From Paralteromonas sediminis (GTDB taxonomy: Bacteria; Pseudomonadota; Gammaproteobacteria; Enterobacterales; Alteromonadaceae): a stretch of DNA of 64,000 nucleotides. Made by a program: the position numbers and the translations under genes. The DNA is taken from contig NZ_RPOK01000001.1 of NCBI RefSeq assembly GCF_003820355.1, positions 646,847 through 710,846 of the forward strand. Direction: 5' to 3'. Of this stretch, positions 56,129 to 64,000 are shown one piece after another. The notes under the pieces are model-generated. The model worked only from the letters and a program-made list of their open reading frames with translations. It was not told the DNA's origin and made no database searches. Numbering within the stretch: position 1 is the stretch's first letter; the number at the start of each line of letters is the position of its first letter.

Positions 56129-57058
56129 ATGTTGAACCGTTTACAAGAATCTGACATTAAGCTGTTGCGCGTGTTTTATGCCGTAGCCAGCTGCAATGGC
56201 TTTACTGCTGCTGAGCCTGTGTTGCGTATGCAACGTCCTAACATCAGTGCCGCTATCAAAAAGCTTGAGGAGCGTCTCGACCTCGTACTGTGTCACCGGG
56301 GCCGGGGTGGTTTTCAGATGACTAAGGAAGGCGAAGTGGTTTTTCAGGAAACCAAGCGTATCTTCAACGCCTTCGATAACTTTGTGTTTAATCTTAAAAG
56401 TTTGCACGATGATTATTCAGGTCATATTACCTTGGTCATGATGGCTGGGCTTCCATTATCGATGCAACTGGCTGTCAGCCGTGCGGTAAAAAGTACCATG
56501 AAGAAGTTTGATGATATTCACGTGAATATCCAAACGCGACTGTACAATGAAGTTGAGCATGTCGCCTTATCGGGTGAATGTCATCTCGTGTTAGCAACGT
56601 ATGATATGGTGAAGCCCGAATCGGTTACGTTCCATCCAGTCGGTTACAACTGCAAAGGCCGGTTGTACTGTGCGCCTTCGCATCCTCTAGCCAAATACAA
56701 AGATGTGGAAGCGTTACCTGATGACGTCAATATTTCAGACTATCCTGCGATAGGCCTGTCTGGTTTGTCATCGGCTAATTACATCGATAACGACACGCGT
56801 CTCTCTATTCAAACCTTTTCCGATTCTTATGATGCTGCAATGTCTGCGATGATGACGGGCGAATATGTGGGTCTATTGCCAGACTACATGGCCAAAGAGC
56901 AGGGTGTCAGTTTAGGGCTGGTACCCATAGCACAAGGCAACCTGTTCAATTTTGAGCATGAGCTATTTGTGATGAACGGCAAAAATACCCGTCTTAATCC
57001 GGTGTTAAGGCATTGTATTAAAGAGCTGGCTTACTTTATCTGCGAAAGCCAGCGCTAA
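56129..57058 (+). CDS. LysR-family transcriptional regulator
   Basis: 309 residues. The N-terminal winged helix-turn-helix is FYAVASCNGFTAAEPVLRMQRPNISAAIKKLEERL (about residues 15-49), followed by the linker helix and a periplasmic-binding-like effector domain with LVLATYDMVKPE. It stands 100 bases after uvrB and converges with queC (12 bases). Its target is not evident from neighbours. LysR genes often regulate a divergent neighbour, but here the upstream gene is uvrB on the same strand. Confidence 0.85.
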   Translation: MLNRLQESDIKLLRVFYAVASCNGFTAAEPVLRMQRPNISAAIKKLEERLDLVLCHRGRGGFQMTKEGEVVFQETKRIFNAFDNFVFNLKSLHDDYSGHITLVMMAGLPLSMQLAVSRAVKSTMKKFDDIHVNIQTRLYNEVEHVALSGECHLVLATYDMVKPESVTFHPVGYNCKGRLYCAPSHPLAKYKDVEALPDDVNISDYPAIGLSGLSSANYIDNDTRLSIQTFSDSYDAAMSAMMTGEYVGLLPDYMAKEQGVSLGLVPIAQGNLFNFEHELFVMNGKNTRLNPVLRHCIKELAYFICESQR

Positions 57059-57070
57059 TCTGGGGGCTAC

Positions 57071-57727
57071 TTATTCGTACTCGAGCGGATCGGTAGCGCC
57101 ATTCAAAGCGAATGCTTCAAGTCGTTCCTGGCAAGCGCCACATTTACCGCAGGCTTTTTCTCTGCCGTTGTAGCATGTCCATGTATTGCCATAATCCAGT
57201 CCCATCGCAAGACCATCTGCGAGAATTTCACCTTTAGTATTGTTTAGATAAGGACTCACAATCTGCACAGGTTCGTAGTTAGCGATTTGACTGACCGCGT
57301 TCATGCGTTCAACAAATTCTGGACGGCAGTCCGGATAAATCGCGTGATCACCAGAGTGCGCACCATAATAAACGGCATTCGCTTCGATACTGACAGCATG
57401 ACCAATGGCCAGTGACAGCAGAATCATGTTTCTGTTGGGAACCACCGTTTGTTTCATACTGGGTTCTTCGTAATGACCTTCAGGTACATCTATGTTGTCT
57501 GTCAGTGATGAACCTGCCAATAGTTGGTTAATGGCTGATATGTCCACAACCGTATGGGGAATTGACAGTGTGCGACATACGTTGGCGGCATAATCGAGTT
57601 CTTTTTTGTGGCGCTGACCATAATTGAACGATAACGCTGTTGCATGGATACCGCGTTGAAGTGCTTTGTGAAGGACAGTGTATGAGTCCATCCCACCCGA
57701 GTAGATAATGACCGCTTTTTCACTCAT
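57071..57727 (-). CDS. queC: 7-cyano-7-deazaguanine synthase
   Basis: 218 residues. PP-loop ATP-binding SGGMDSYT at residues 10-17, and a zinc site with four cysteines, [22 protein letters not shown], near the C-terminus. Converts 7-carboxy-7-deazaguanine to preQ0 in queuosine synthesis. Divergent from queE, whose product makes its substrate, with 92 bases between. Confidence 0.96.
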   Translation of the reverse strand: MSEKAVIIYSGGMDSYTVLHKALQRGIHATALSFNYGQRHKKELDYAANVCRTLSIPHTVVDISAINQLLAGSSLTDNIDVPEGHYEEPSMKQTVVPNRNMILLSLAIGHAVSIEANAVYYGAHSGDHAIYPDCRPEFVERMNAVSQIANYEPVQIVSPYLNNTKGEILADGLAMGLDYGNTWTCYNGREKACGKCGACQERLEAFALNGATDPLEYE

Positions 57728-57819
57728 AGTTAATGATATAGTAATGAATATGCACGCATTTTAAGTGATCCCTGATAAAATCCCAAATGCGATTATAGTT
57801 AACCAATTTCGGGTATTGA

Positions 57820-58485
57820 ATGTTACCGATCAATGAAATGTTTGAAACCATTCAGGGGGAGGGGGTATACACCGGAATGCCCGCTGTCTTTATCCGCTTA
57901 CAGGGGTGTCCTGTAGGTTGTCCTTGGTGTGATACAAAGCACACTTGGGAAGTTTCCGCTGAAAATCAGGTTTCTTATGAAGACGTCATAGTGAAAACCA
58001 CCGATTTGCCGACTTATTTTAGCGCATCGGAAACTGAACTTATGGGTATCATGAAGGCACAGGGCTACAGCGCCAGGCATGTGGTCATAACAGGGGGAGA
58101 GCCCTGTATGTATGACCTCAAAGTACTGACAAAAATCTTGCACGACCAAGGTTATTCTGTACAAATAGAAACGAGTGGTACTTTTGAAGCCAAGTGTGAT
58201 GAGCGAACTTGGGTAACCTTATCACCTAAGGTCAATATGAAAGGCGGCTACGAGGTCCTGAAGCAGGTCATCGAGAGAGCAGACGAAATTAAACACCCGG
58301 TGGCGATGGAAAAACACATCGATGAACTGGATGCGCTGTTGGCCCAACGGTCTACAGCCATCAAAGAGGTGTGTTTGCAGCCTATCAGTCAACAAAAACG
58401 TGCGACGGATTTAGCCATTCGAACTTGTATCGCCAGAAACTGGCGACTATCGTTACAAACACACAAATATTTGGGGATTGCGTAA
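57820..58485 (+). CDS. queE: 7-carboxy-7-deazaguanine synthase (radical SAM)
   Basis: 221 residues. The radical-SAM cluster is CPVGCPWC, a C-x3-C-x2-C motif, inside LQGCPVGCPWCDTKHTWE, with ITGGEPCMYDL and the C-terminal RNWRLSLQTHKYLGIA collinear with E. coli QueE. Makes CDG from CPH4, before QueC. The next gene starts three bases after its stop, with its ribosome-binding site inside queE. Confidence 0.96.
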   Translation: MLPINEMFETIQGEGVYTGMPAVFIRLQGCPVGCPWCDTKHTWEVSAENQVSYEDVIVKTTDLPTYFSASETELMGIMKAQGYSARHVVITGGEPCMYDLKVLTKILHDQGYSVQIETSGTFEAKCDERTWVTLSPKVNMKGGYEVLKQVIERADEIKHPVAMEKHIDELDALLAQRSTAIKEVCLQPISQQKRATDLAIRTCIARNWRLSLQTHKYLGIA

Positions 58486-58487
58486 TT

Positions 58488-58901
58488 ATGGTGGAAAAAG
58501 AGCATAAGGAAAATATCACGGCATTCTTTGAGCAAATGGTGCAGTACCTGATAGCCAAAGACACGGAGGCATTGGCGGCTCTTTATCACATCCCTACCGT
58601 TTTTGTTGATGAAGGTGAGAAAAAGATTTGCGCTAATAGAGAGGAAATTTGTGCAAAGCTGGCGGCAATCATGCGTTCTTCCTCGTTTTGCGCCACGTCA
58701 CACTTTGAGTTCTTCGTCTCCCACTCTGTTAAGTTATCTGAGGCCTTGTATTTTATTCAGGTGGTGTGGGACTGGAAAGACAGCGCGGGTAATCTGGTAG
58801 TCAATCGCATGACCTCCTATACGCTTCAGCAGAGTAGTAATGGCCATTTTGATATAGTGGTGTCAGTCGCTGATGGCTCGAACCTTGACGTAAAAAGCTA
58901 A
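58488..58901 (+). CDS. SnoaL/NTF2-like protein of unknown function
   Basis: 137 residues from ATG 58488; longer open extensions overlap queE in another frame and are not expected to be real. The sequence begins with an amphipathic helix (ENITAFFEQMVQYLIAKDTEALAAL), then a beta-rich domain with VVWDWKDSAGN and MTSYTLQQSSNGHFDI, the layout of SnoaL-like NTF2 folds. No catalytic residues are obvious. Directly after queE, so probably in the same transcript, although a role in queuosine synthesis is not implied. Confidence 0.65.
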   Translation: MVEKEHKENITAFFEQMVQYLIAKDTEALAALYHIPTVFVDEGEKKICANREEICAKLAAIMRSSSFCATSHFEFFVSHSVKLSEALYFIQVVWDWKDSAGNLVVNRMTSYTLQQSSNGHFDIVVSVADGSNLDVKS

Positions 58902-58905
58902 GAAA

Positions 58906-59781
58906 ATGAAGCCTATGTTGAAGTTTGTAACGTTCTTCTTTGTTGCGCTAGCAGTGCTTTTGCCGCAACAGTGGGCTAGTGCTGCTGTCTGGTCTATTAC
59001 CTATCCCCGTCCTTTGAGTGCGGAAGACAAACGCCACGAATATCCGCTTGCGGTATTGACGTTAGCGCTTGAAAAAACCGGTGTTCGCTATCAGCTTATG
59101 CCGTCTGATAGGATTATTCTGCAGGCCAAGTCCATACGGCAACTCGCCGAAAATCGAGAAATTGATGTGATATGGAGCATGACAAATAAGCAGCGGGAAG
59201 AGGTATTGCTGCCAATTCGCATCCCCATTGCTAAGGGCTTGATTGGCTGGCGTGTGTCTTTGATCAACAAAGATGACAGCGCGCGTTTTTCGGCGATTGA
59301 TAGCTTAGCGCAATTGCAACAGTTTTCGCCCATTCAAGGAGCAGATTGGCCTGATACCAAAATCTTGCAGGCCAATGGATTCAGTGTCTATACGGTAACT
59401 GAATATACCGACGCCAATGAAGCGCTTATTCTGCGTCAGGGTGACTTTTTCCCGCGCTCTGTTATGGAAGTGACAAAGGAATTGGAAGCGTTAGGACGAG
59501 GCAGTGACCTTATGCTGGAACCCGATCTTGTCCTTCAGTATCCTGCAGCAATGTATTTTTTCGTGAACAAAAGTAACCATACGCTGGCCAAGTTAATTCA
59601 AACAGGCTTACAAAAAGCGGTCGATTCAGGAGAATATGACAAACTGTTTCAGGAGACGTTCGAGCCTGTGATTGATGATCTAAACCTGAGACAAAGGCGC
59701 CGATTCAAACTTAATAACCCGCTGATGCCAGAAGATAGCCCTGTTGATGACACGGCTTTGTGGTTTGATATCGAAAAATAG
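58906..59781 (+). CDS. Periplasmic solute-binding-like protein (SBP_bac_3 type)
   Basis: 291 residues with a signal peptide ending ASAAVWS. The mature part has the two-lobe fold of amino-acid-type solute-binding proteins, with LPSDRIILQAKSIRQL-type strands, EIDVIWSMTNKQREEVLLPI and YFFVNKSNHTLAKLIQTGLQ near the C-terminus. There is no permease or ATPase adjacent, so it is an orphan; many Alteromonadales carry such proteins as sensors or signalling inputs. Starts 4 bases after the NTF2-like gene, so co-translated. Confidence 0.75.
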   Translation: MKPMLKFVTFFFVALAVLLPQQWASAAVWSITYPRPLSAEDKRHEYPLAVLTLALEKTGVRYQLMPSDRIILQAKSIRQLAENREIDVIWSMTNKQREEVLLPIRIPIAKGLIGWRVSLINKDDSARFSAIDSLAQLQQFSPIQGADWPDTKILQANGFSVYTVTEYTDANEALILRQGDFFPRSVMEVTKELEALGRGSDLMLEPDLVLQYPAAMYFFVNKSNHTLAKLIQTGLQKAVDSGEYDKLFQETFEPVIDDLNLRQRRRFKLNNPLMPEDSPVDDTALWFDIEK

Positions 59782-59798
59782 GTGCAAATTGAACGAAT

Positions 59799-59821
59799 AT
59801 CGCCGACAGCACGTCGGCGAC
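59799..59821. terminator. Hairpin between the SBP gene and asnB
   Basis: CGCCGAC / GTCGGCG around AGCAC (59801-59819). It sits in the convergent gap but lacks a T-run on either strand, so termination would have to be weak or Rho-assisted. Confidence 0.5.
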
Positions 59822-59836
59822 ATTCAGACTGGGGTA

Positions 59837-61507
59837 TTAAGCGTCGCTTTTGTGAACGTCTTTCATTGAGCGTCCAGAGGGGTCTGCGTTGGATTTGAAG
59901 CTTTCATCCCACTCCAGTGCTTCGACCGTAGAACAGGCAATAGACTTGCCGCCGGGCACACACTTAGCCGCACTTTCCTGTGGGAAATAACCCTCAAAAA
60001 TAGTGCGGTAGAAGTACCCTTCTTTGGTGTCAGGCGTGTTAACCGGAAAGCGGAATTCAGCCGTAGCAAGTTGCTGATCGGTCACTTGGGTTTCCACAAA
60101 ATCGCGAATAGAGTCTATCCAAGAGTAACCCACACCGTCACCAAACTGCTCCTTTTGACGCCACAGTACAGATTCTGGCAGGGTATCACCATCATCAAAT
60201 GCCTTGCGCAGGATCCACTTTTCCATACGCCCGTCTACGCACATTTTGTCTTGAGGGTTTAAGCGCATGGCCACGTCAATAAAGTTTTTATCCAAGAATG
60301 GCACACGGGCTTCAACACCCCAGGCTGATGTTGCCTTGTTGGCGCGTGCACAATCAAACATATGCAGGCGATCTAGCTTACGCACCGTCTCCTCGTGAAA
60401 CTCCTTGGCGTTAGGCGCTTTGTGGAAATACAAATAGCCGCCAAATATTTCATCTGAACCTTCACCAGACAGCACCATTTTAATGCCCATGGCCTTGATT
60501 TTTCTGGTCATCAAATACATGGGCGTTGCAGCGCGTATCGTTGTGGTGTCGTACGTTTCTAGGTGATAGATGACATCTCTGATGGCATCCAGACCTTCTT
60601 GGATCGTAAAGTGAATCTCATGGTGTACCGTGCCAATCATTTCAGCGACCTCTTTGGCTGCTTTTAAATCAGGAGCACCTTCAAGACCAACGGCAAAGGA
60701 GTGCAGTCGCGGCCACCAAGCGTCGGATTGATCGTTGTCTTCTACGCGTTTTGCCACGTATTTCGCAGCAACCGCAGACACCAAAGAAGAGTCTAGTCCG
60801 CCAGACAAGAGTACCGCGTAGGGTACGTCTGACATTAGGTGCGACTTGACCGCTTTTTCAAATGCCTCTTTTAATTCTTCTAGGTTCGTTTCGTTGTCTT
60901 TGACAGCGTCATAGTGCATCCAATCTCTTTGGTAATACTTTTTAAGCTCGCCTGTTTTGCTCCACAACACATGGCCAGGAGGAAACTCGCTGATGGTCTT
61001 ACAGATTGGTGCTAGCGCCTTCATCTCTGAGGCAACGTAGAAATTACCGTGCTCGTCGAAGCCTGTGTAAAGTGGAATGATACCCATATGGTCACGGGCA
61101 ATAAGGTATGCGTCTTCCGCTTCATCATATAAAACAAAGGCAAACATGCCCTCTAACTGGTCGACAAACTCGGTACCATGGGCCTGATACAAAGGTAAAA
61201 TGACTTCACAGTCTGAGCGCGTTCTGAAGGGGTAGTCGTTTGCCAGCCCGTCAGCCAGTTGCTTATGGTTGTATATTTCACCGTTAACCGCGAGGACCTG
61301 TTTACCCGAATCGGACACGAGCGGCTGTGCGCCGGTATCCACATCGACGATGGCTAGACGTTCATGACATAAGATCGCATTATTATTATTCCAAATACCC
61401 GACCAGTCTGGGCCGCGGTGACGCAGCAATTTAGTTAATTCAAGTGCCTGAGTTCTTAACTCGGTGGCGTCTGTTTTCAGGTCAAGAATACTGAAAATAC
61501 CACACAT
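59837..61507 (-). CDS. asnB: Asparagine synthetase B, glutamine-hydrolysing
   Basis: 556 residues. Glutaminase Cys2 after the initiator (MCGIFSILD), then the glutaminase domain with LRHRGPDWSG and GEIYNH, the ATP pyrophosphatase loop LSGGLDSSLVSA, and the C-terminal synthetase domain. Makes asparagine from aspartate and glutamine. It is the only gene of its transcript, with a 214-base gap upstream that shows no T-box. Confidence 0.96.
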   Translation of the reverse strand: MCGIFSILDLKTDATELRTQALELTKLLRHRGPDWSGIWNNNNAILCHERLAIVDVDTGAQPLVSDSGKQVLAVNGEIYNHKQLADGLANDYPFRTRSDCEVILPLYQAHGTEFVDQLEGMFAFVLYDEAEDAYLIARDHMGIIPLYTGFDEHGNFYVASEMKALAPICKTISEFPPGHVLWSKTGELKKYYQRDWMHYDAVKDNETNLEELKEAFEKAVKSHLMSDVPYAVLLSGGLDSSLVSAVAAKYVAKRVEDNDQSDAWWPRLHSFAVGLEGAPDLKAAKEVAEMIGTVHHEIHFTIQEGLDAIRDVIYHLETYDTTTIRAATPMYLMTRKIKAMGIKMVLSGEGSDEIFGGYLYFHKAPNAKEFHEETVRKLDRLHMFDCARANKATSAWGVEARVPFLDKNFIDVAMRLNPQDKMCVDGRMEKWILRKAFDDGDTLPESVLWRQKEQFGDGVGYSWIDSIRDFVETQVTDQQLATAEFRFPVNTPDTKEGYFYRTIFEGYFPQESAAKCVPGGKSIACSTVEALEWDESFKSNADPSGRSMKDVHKSDA

Positions 61508-61686
61508 AAATGCGTTCTCTCTTTAATTGCTAATTATTGAATAATGGGTTTGATTTACGCTGTAAACCAGCGCTCAAACTCGTGTCTTTTCTGTCGGGGT
61601 ATTAACCAGAGGGTGAGGATTATTTGTTTTATTGTTTCTCACTGGCTTGAGAGTGCCAGCATAGTAAAAAAAATCAAGTGTAAAAA

Positions 61687-61717
61687 TGAAAAACCGCCTC
61701 ATTTGAGACGGTTTTCA
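61687..61717 (-). terminator. Rho-independent terminator after the M28 peptidase gene
   Basis: On the minus strand GAAAACCGTCTC / GAGGCGGTTTTTC around AAAT, followed by T-rich sequence. It lies just after the M28 stop. Confidence 0.85.
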
Positions 61718-61721
61718 ATGA

Positions 61722-63380
61722 TTAGCGAGAAAATTCGCTGGTTTCACTCCAGGTGGGCCAGCCTTCGGCGTTGGCTACTCTTATACCGACATCAAACAAT
61801 AACTGCGTGTCCTGCGCAATGCCGCGTAAATCCCAGCTGTCGCGATATTCATCACAAACCTGGTGATAACAGCCAGTGACTATCACATTCATGCGTTTCC
61901 TGTACTGGGCCGTTTCTTCGTCGATAGGATCGTTACCGCCTTTGGCATACAAGGCAGGTATCCCTTGCTTAGCAAAACTAAAGTGGTCAGAACGATAGTA
62001 ATAGCCTGCCTCAGGGCGATCTTCCTGCGTGAGGTAACGTCCCTGACGTTTAGCGGCGGCTTCTAAGTCAACTTCCAGTGACGACTTGCCCATACCTACA
62101 ACGCTGACATCTTTGGTCTGACCCAAAATATTGAGTGCGTCCATGTTGATATTGGCTAGCGTCTTGTCAATCGGGATCACAGGGTTCTCTGCGTAGTATT
62201 TTGAACCCAATAACCCTTGTTCTTCTGCGGTTACAATGAGAAATGTCACTGAGCGCTCAGGCACAGGTTGAAGTTGACCATAGGCCTTAGCCATAACAAT
62301 TGACGCTGCCGTACCGGTGGCATTGTCATGTGCGCCGTTGTATATCTGATCGCCTTCTAAAGAATCGTCTTTGCCCAAGTGATCCCAGTGTGCTGTATAA
62401 ATGATATGCTCATCGGGCTTCTTAGTACCAGGCAGGGTCGCAATAAAGTTATAGCTCTTAGATTTCTTAAAGCTGTTTTTTACTGTCACAGAGGCAGAGA
62501 TATCCATGGGATTGTGATAAGGGCCTTTAAGCGCTTTGGCCTTTTCTTCATAAAAATCCAGTCCGGCGTCGGCAAACACTTTCTGAGCGGCCTCCACAGA
62601 CAACCAACCCTCTACGGCAACGCGACTGGCGCCCTGATCACTGCTCACTAATCCGTATTGGGGGCCACTCCAACTGTTGGCAACCACTGACCAGCCATAA
62701 GATGCAGGTGCCGTTTCATGTACGATGAGTGCACCGGCTGCACCTTGGCGGCTTGCTTCTTCGTATTTATAACTCCAGCGTCCGTAATAGGTCATGGTTG
62801 AACCTTGGAATTTACCGCTATCTGGGTCTTCAAAGCCTGGATCGTTGACTAAAATAACCACGGTTTTGCCTTCTACATCGAGGCCTTCATAGTCATTCCA
62901 GTCGTATTCAGGTGCATTCACACCATAACCCACAAAGACGAGCTGCGAAGCGTCCAAAGATATGCTTTCTTGCTCGCGTTTAGAGCCTGCAACCATATCT
63001 TCTTTATAGACAAAGGTGTTGTCGCCAATCGTCATGGTCATATTGGGATCGGCAGTAATTTCCATAAGCGCAACTTCTTGAAGGAAGCTGTCGCCATTAC
63101 CCGGCTTAAAACCCGCTTCAACGAAATGCTTTTCTAAAAACGCCAGGGTTTTTTCTTCTCCAATGGTGGTAGGCAGTCTGCCTTCAAACTCATCAGAAGA
63201 TAAGGTTTTAATGGGCGCTCGTAACGCATCAGCTGTGATTGAGCTGTATGCTGCTTCAAAGGTATCTTTGACCTCGGGCTGAGCCTCTGTCTGTGTTGAT
63301 TGTGTGGGTTCCGGTGCTTTAGAGCACCCGCTCAACAGTAATAATGGTGTTAACACCAAAGGCGTAAGGATATGTCGCAT
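61722..63380 (-). CDS. M28-family zinc metallopeptidase, lipoprotein
   Basis: About 552 residues from ATG 63380 (ATG 63392 and 63413 are upstream alternatives), with a lipoprotein signal (LLLLSGC) and an anchored N-terminus. A PA-type insertion domain occupies about residues 130-280. The M28 zinc residues follow in TAHWDHLG, GAHDNATGTA and VTAEEQGLLGS, then MDALN and YRSDHFSFA. It is probably an aminopeptidase acting in the periplasm. Opposite in direction to the DUF3025 gene, 60 bases apart. Confidence 0.9.
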   Translation of the reverse strand: MRHILTPLVLTPLLLLSGCSKAPEPTQSTQTEAQPEVKDTFEAAYSSITADALRAPIKTLSSDEFEGRLPTTIGEEKTLAFLEKHFVEAGFKPGNGDSFLQEVALMEITADPNMTMTIGDNTFVYKEDMVAGSKREQESISLDASQLVFVGYGVNAPEYDWNDYEGLDVEGKTVVILVNDPGFEDPDSGKFQGSTMTYYGRWSYKYEEASRQGAAGALIVHETAPASYGWSVVANSWSGPQYGLVSSDQGASRVAVEGWLSVEAAQKVFADAGLDFYEEKAKALKGPYHNPMDISASVTVKNSFKKSKSYNFIATLPGTKKPDEHIIYTAHWDHLGKDDSLEGDQIYNGAHDNATGTAASIVMAKAYGQLQPVPERSVTFLIVTAEEQGLLGSKYYAENPVIPIDKTLANINMDALNILGQTKDVSVVGMGKSSLEVDLEAAAKRQGRYLTQEDRPEAGYYYRSDHFSFAKQGIPALYAKGGNDPIDEETAQYRKRMNVIVTGCYHQVCDEYRDSWDLRGIAQDTQLLFDVGIRVANAEGWPTWSETSEFSR

Positions 63381-63440
63381 TTTCCATCTCATTTTATTTA
63401 TAATCGCCGCCAAGTATAGAGCAACACATTTAGGTGTCTA

Positions 63441-64000
63441 GTGGTTGATCAGTGGCAGCCAGCACTTCTGAGTAAGATTCCGTGCCAATTAACAGCAGAT
63501 TTTATCAGTCAGGTCGGTATGGAATCGTGTACCGCGTTCCCAAGTGCCATTCAGTTAAATCAAATGTTGGTGGCGTCTCAGCCCGATACCGATTACCAGT
63601 TTATTGTGCAGGATCACCGTTGCGAAAATGATTACTACGAAAATATCATTGCCAAGAAGAGACGCATTCCCACTCGGACAGACAATTGGCACGATCTGCT
63701 AAATGCGCTTATATGGATGCAATTTCCACAGTCAAAAGCCCTGATTAGCCAGTTACACGCAAAAGACATCGATAATTATGGGTTACACCCGCGAAGTGCC
63801 AGACGGAATCGATTAACGCATTTTGATGAATGCGGCATTGTTCTTGTGTGTGCAAAGTCACAGGTGGATAAAATAAATCCAATGCTATTGGCATTGGCTA
63901 CTCACGATTGGCACAGCGCGTTTACGTTGCACAAAGCGCTATGGCATAAACGAGTATTTCCGGTGCTATTTGGCCATGCCATGCTGGAAATGTTTCTTTC
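63441..64000 (+). CDS. DUF3025 family protein (3' end outside window)
   Basis: Not closed within the window. GTG 63441 is chosen, with AGGTG five bases upstream; the frame stays open to base 64000 (about 186 codons). The translation begins VVDQWQPALLSKIP and contains PTRTDNWHDLLNALIWMQFP, the hallmark of DUF3025, then NRLTHFDECGIVLV and LFGHAMLEMF. Family function is unknown. An initiator at an internal ATG (63519) is possible. Confidence 0.8.
   Translation, partial: MVDQWQPALLSKIPCQLTADFISQVGMESCTAFPSAIQLNQMLVASQPDTDYQFIVQDHRCENDYYENIIAKKRRIPTRTDNWHDLLNALIWMQFPQSKALISQLHAKDIDNYGLHPRSARRNRLTHFDECGIVLVCAKSQVDKINPMLLALATHDWHSAFTLHKALWHKRVFPVLFGHAMLEMFL

Noticed and set aside
57728-57819. preQ1 riboswitch between queC and queE
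   Set aside because: The 92-base divergent region shows no hairpin-pseudoknot pattern; the genes make preQ0 and gammaproteobacterial queC/queE usually lack one.
1-64000. CRISPR arrays, prophage genes, toxin-antitoxin pairs, defence islands
   Set aside because: No spaced direct repeats, no phage structural or integrase genes, and no recognisable toxin or restriction genes on either strand.

Overview
The window looks like ordinary core chromosome of a marine, flagellated gammaproteobacterium of the order Alteromonadales, probably Alteromonadaceae (Alteromonas/Glaciecola/Aestuariibacter type). Supporting signs are the rsxABCDGE-nth block, motY next to rnt (a polar Na+-flagellum arrangement), prmB-aroC divergent from smrB, an Oar-like TonB receptor, a sucrose-phosphorylase type sucrose locus, and RF2 with the classic autoregulatory frameshift. 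No prophage, CRISPR array, plasmid gene or integron was seen. The only mobile DNA found is a decayed fragment of an IS1182-type transposase just upstream of prfB.

Layout. 1-4407: co-directional sucrose utilisation genes (MFS permease, cut by the window edge; ROK fructokinase; sucrose phosphorylase; LacI regulator). 4438-4720: transposase relic. 4880-7557: prfB (with +1 frameshift) and lysS, then a terminator and a PilZ protein. 8375-10550: minus-strand panE, an RluA-type pseudouridine synthase and an Hpt phosphotransfer protein. 10706-16069: M16 metallopeptidase lipoprotein, gshA (TTG start), a lytic-transglycosylase-like lipoprotein and a 40-residue DUF3149-like membrane peptide. 16074-21064: smrB diverging from prmB-aroC-MFS, then a soluble CZB chemoreceptor. 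21166-27316: dld, arfB, a periplasmic beta-propeller protein, a DUF4870 protein, a GT25 glycosyltransferase and ndh.

27479-35284: a large TonB-dependent receptor, a strong shared terminator, then the prkA(yeaG)-yeaH-spoVR(ycgB) stress operon. 35432-41677: membrane protein, sodB, grxD, a VOC protein, bfd with a Fur-like box, a 2-Cys peroxiredoxin, rnt/motY, glpQ-like and gloA, a cluster rich in iron and oxidative-stress functions. 41794-45281: an alpha/beta hydrolase and a DUF2868/DUF3482-GTPase pair. 45286-51607: rsxABCDGE-nth, where RsxC carries a Lys/Ala-rich repeat tail and Nth lacks two of the four Fe-S cysteines.

51746-51924: two identical tRNA-Asn(GUU) genes with a near-consensus promoter. 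A 720-base AT-rich gap with paired DnaA-box-like sites follows, then MATE-uvrB, a LysR regulator, queC/queE divergent, a SnoaL-like protein, a periplasmic solute-binding-like protein, asnB, an M28 peptidase lipoprotein and the 5' part of a DUF3025 gene running off the end.

I found no convincing wholly new system. The points most worth a second look are the Fe-S-deficient Nth at the standard nth locus, the frameshifted IS1182 relic, the DnaA-box gap beside the tRNAs, and the small genes at 15947 and 24768. All calls come from reading the sequence; no database search was run.
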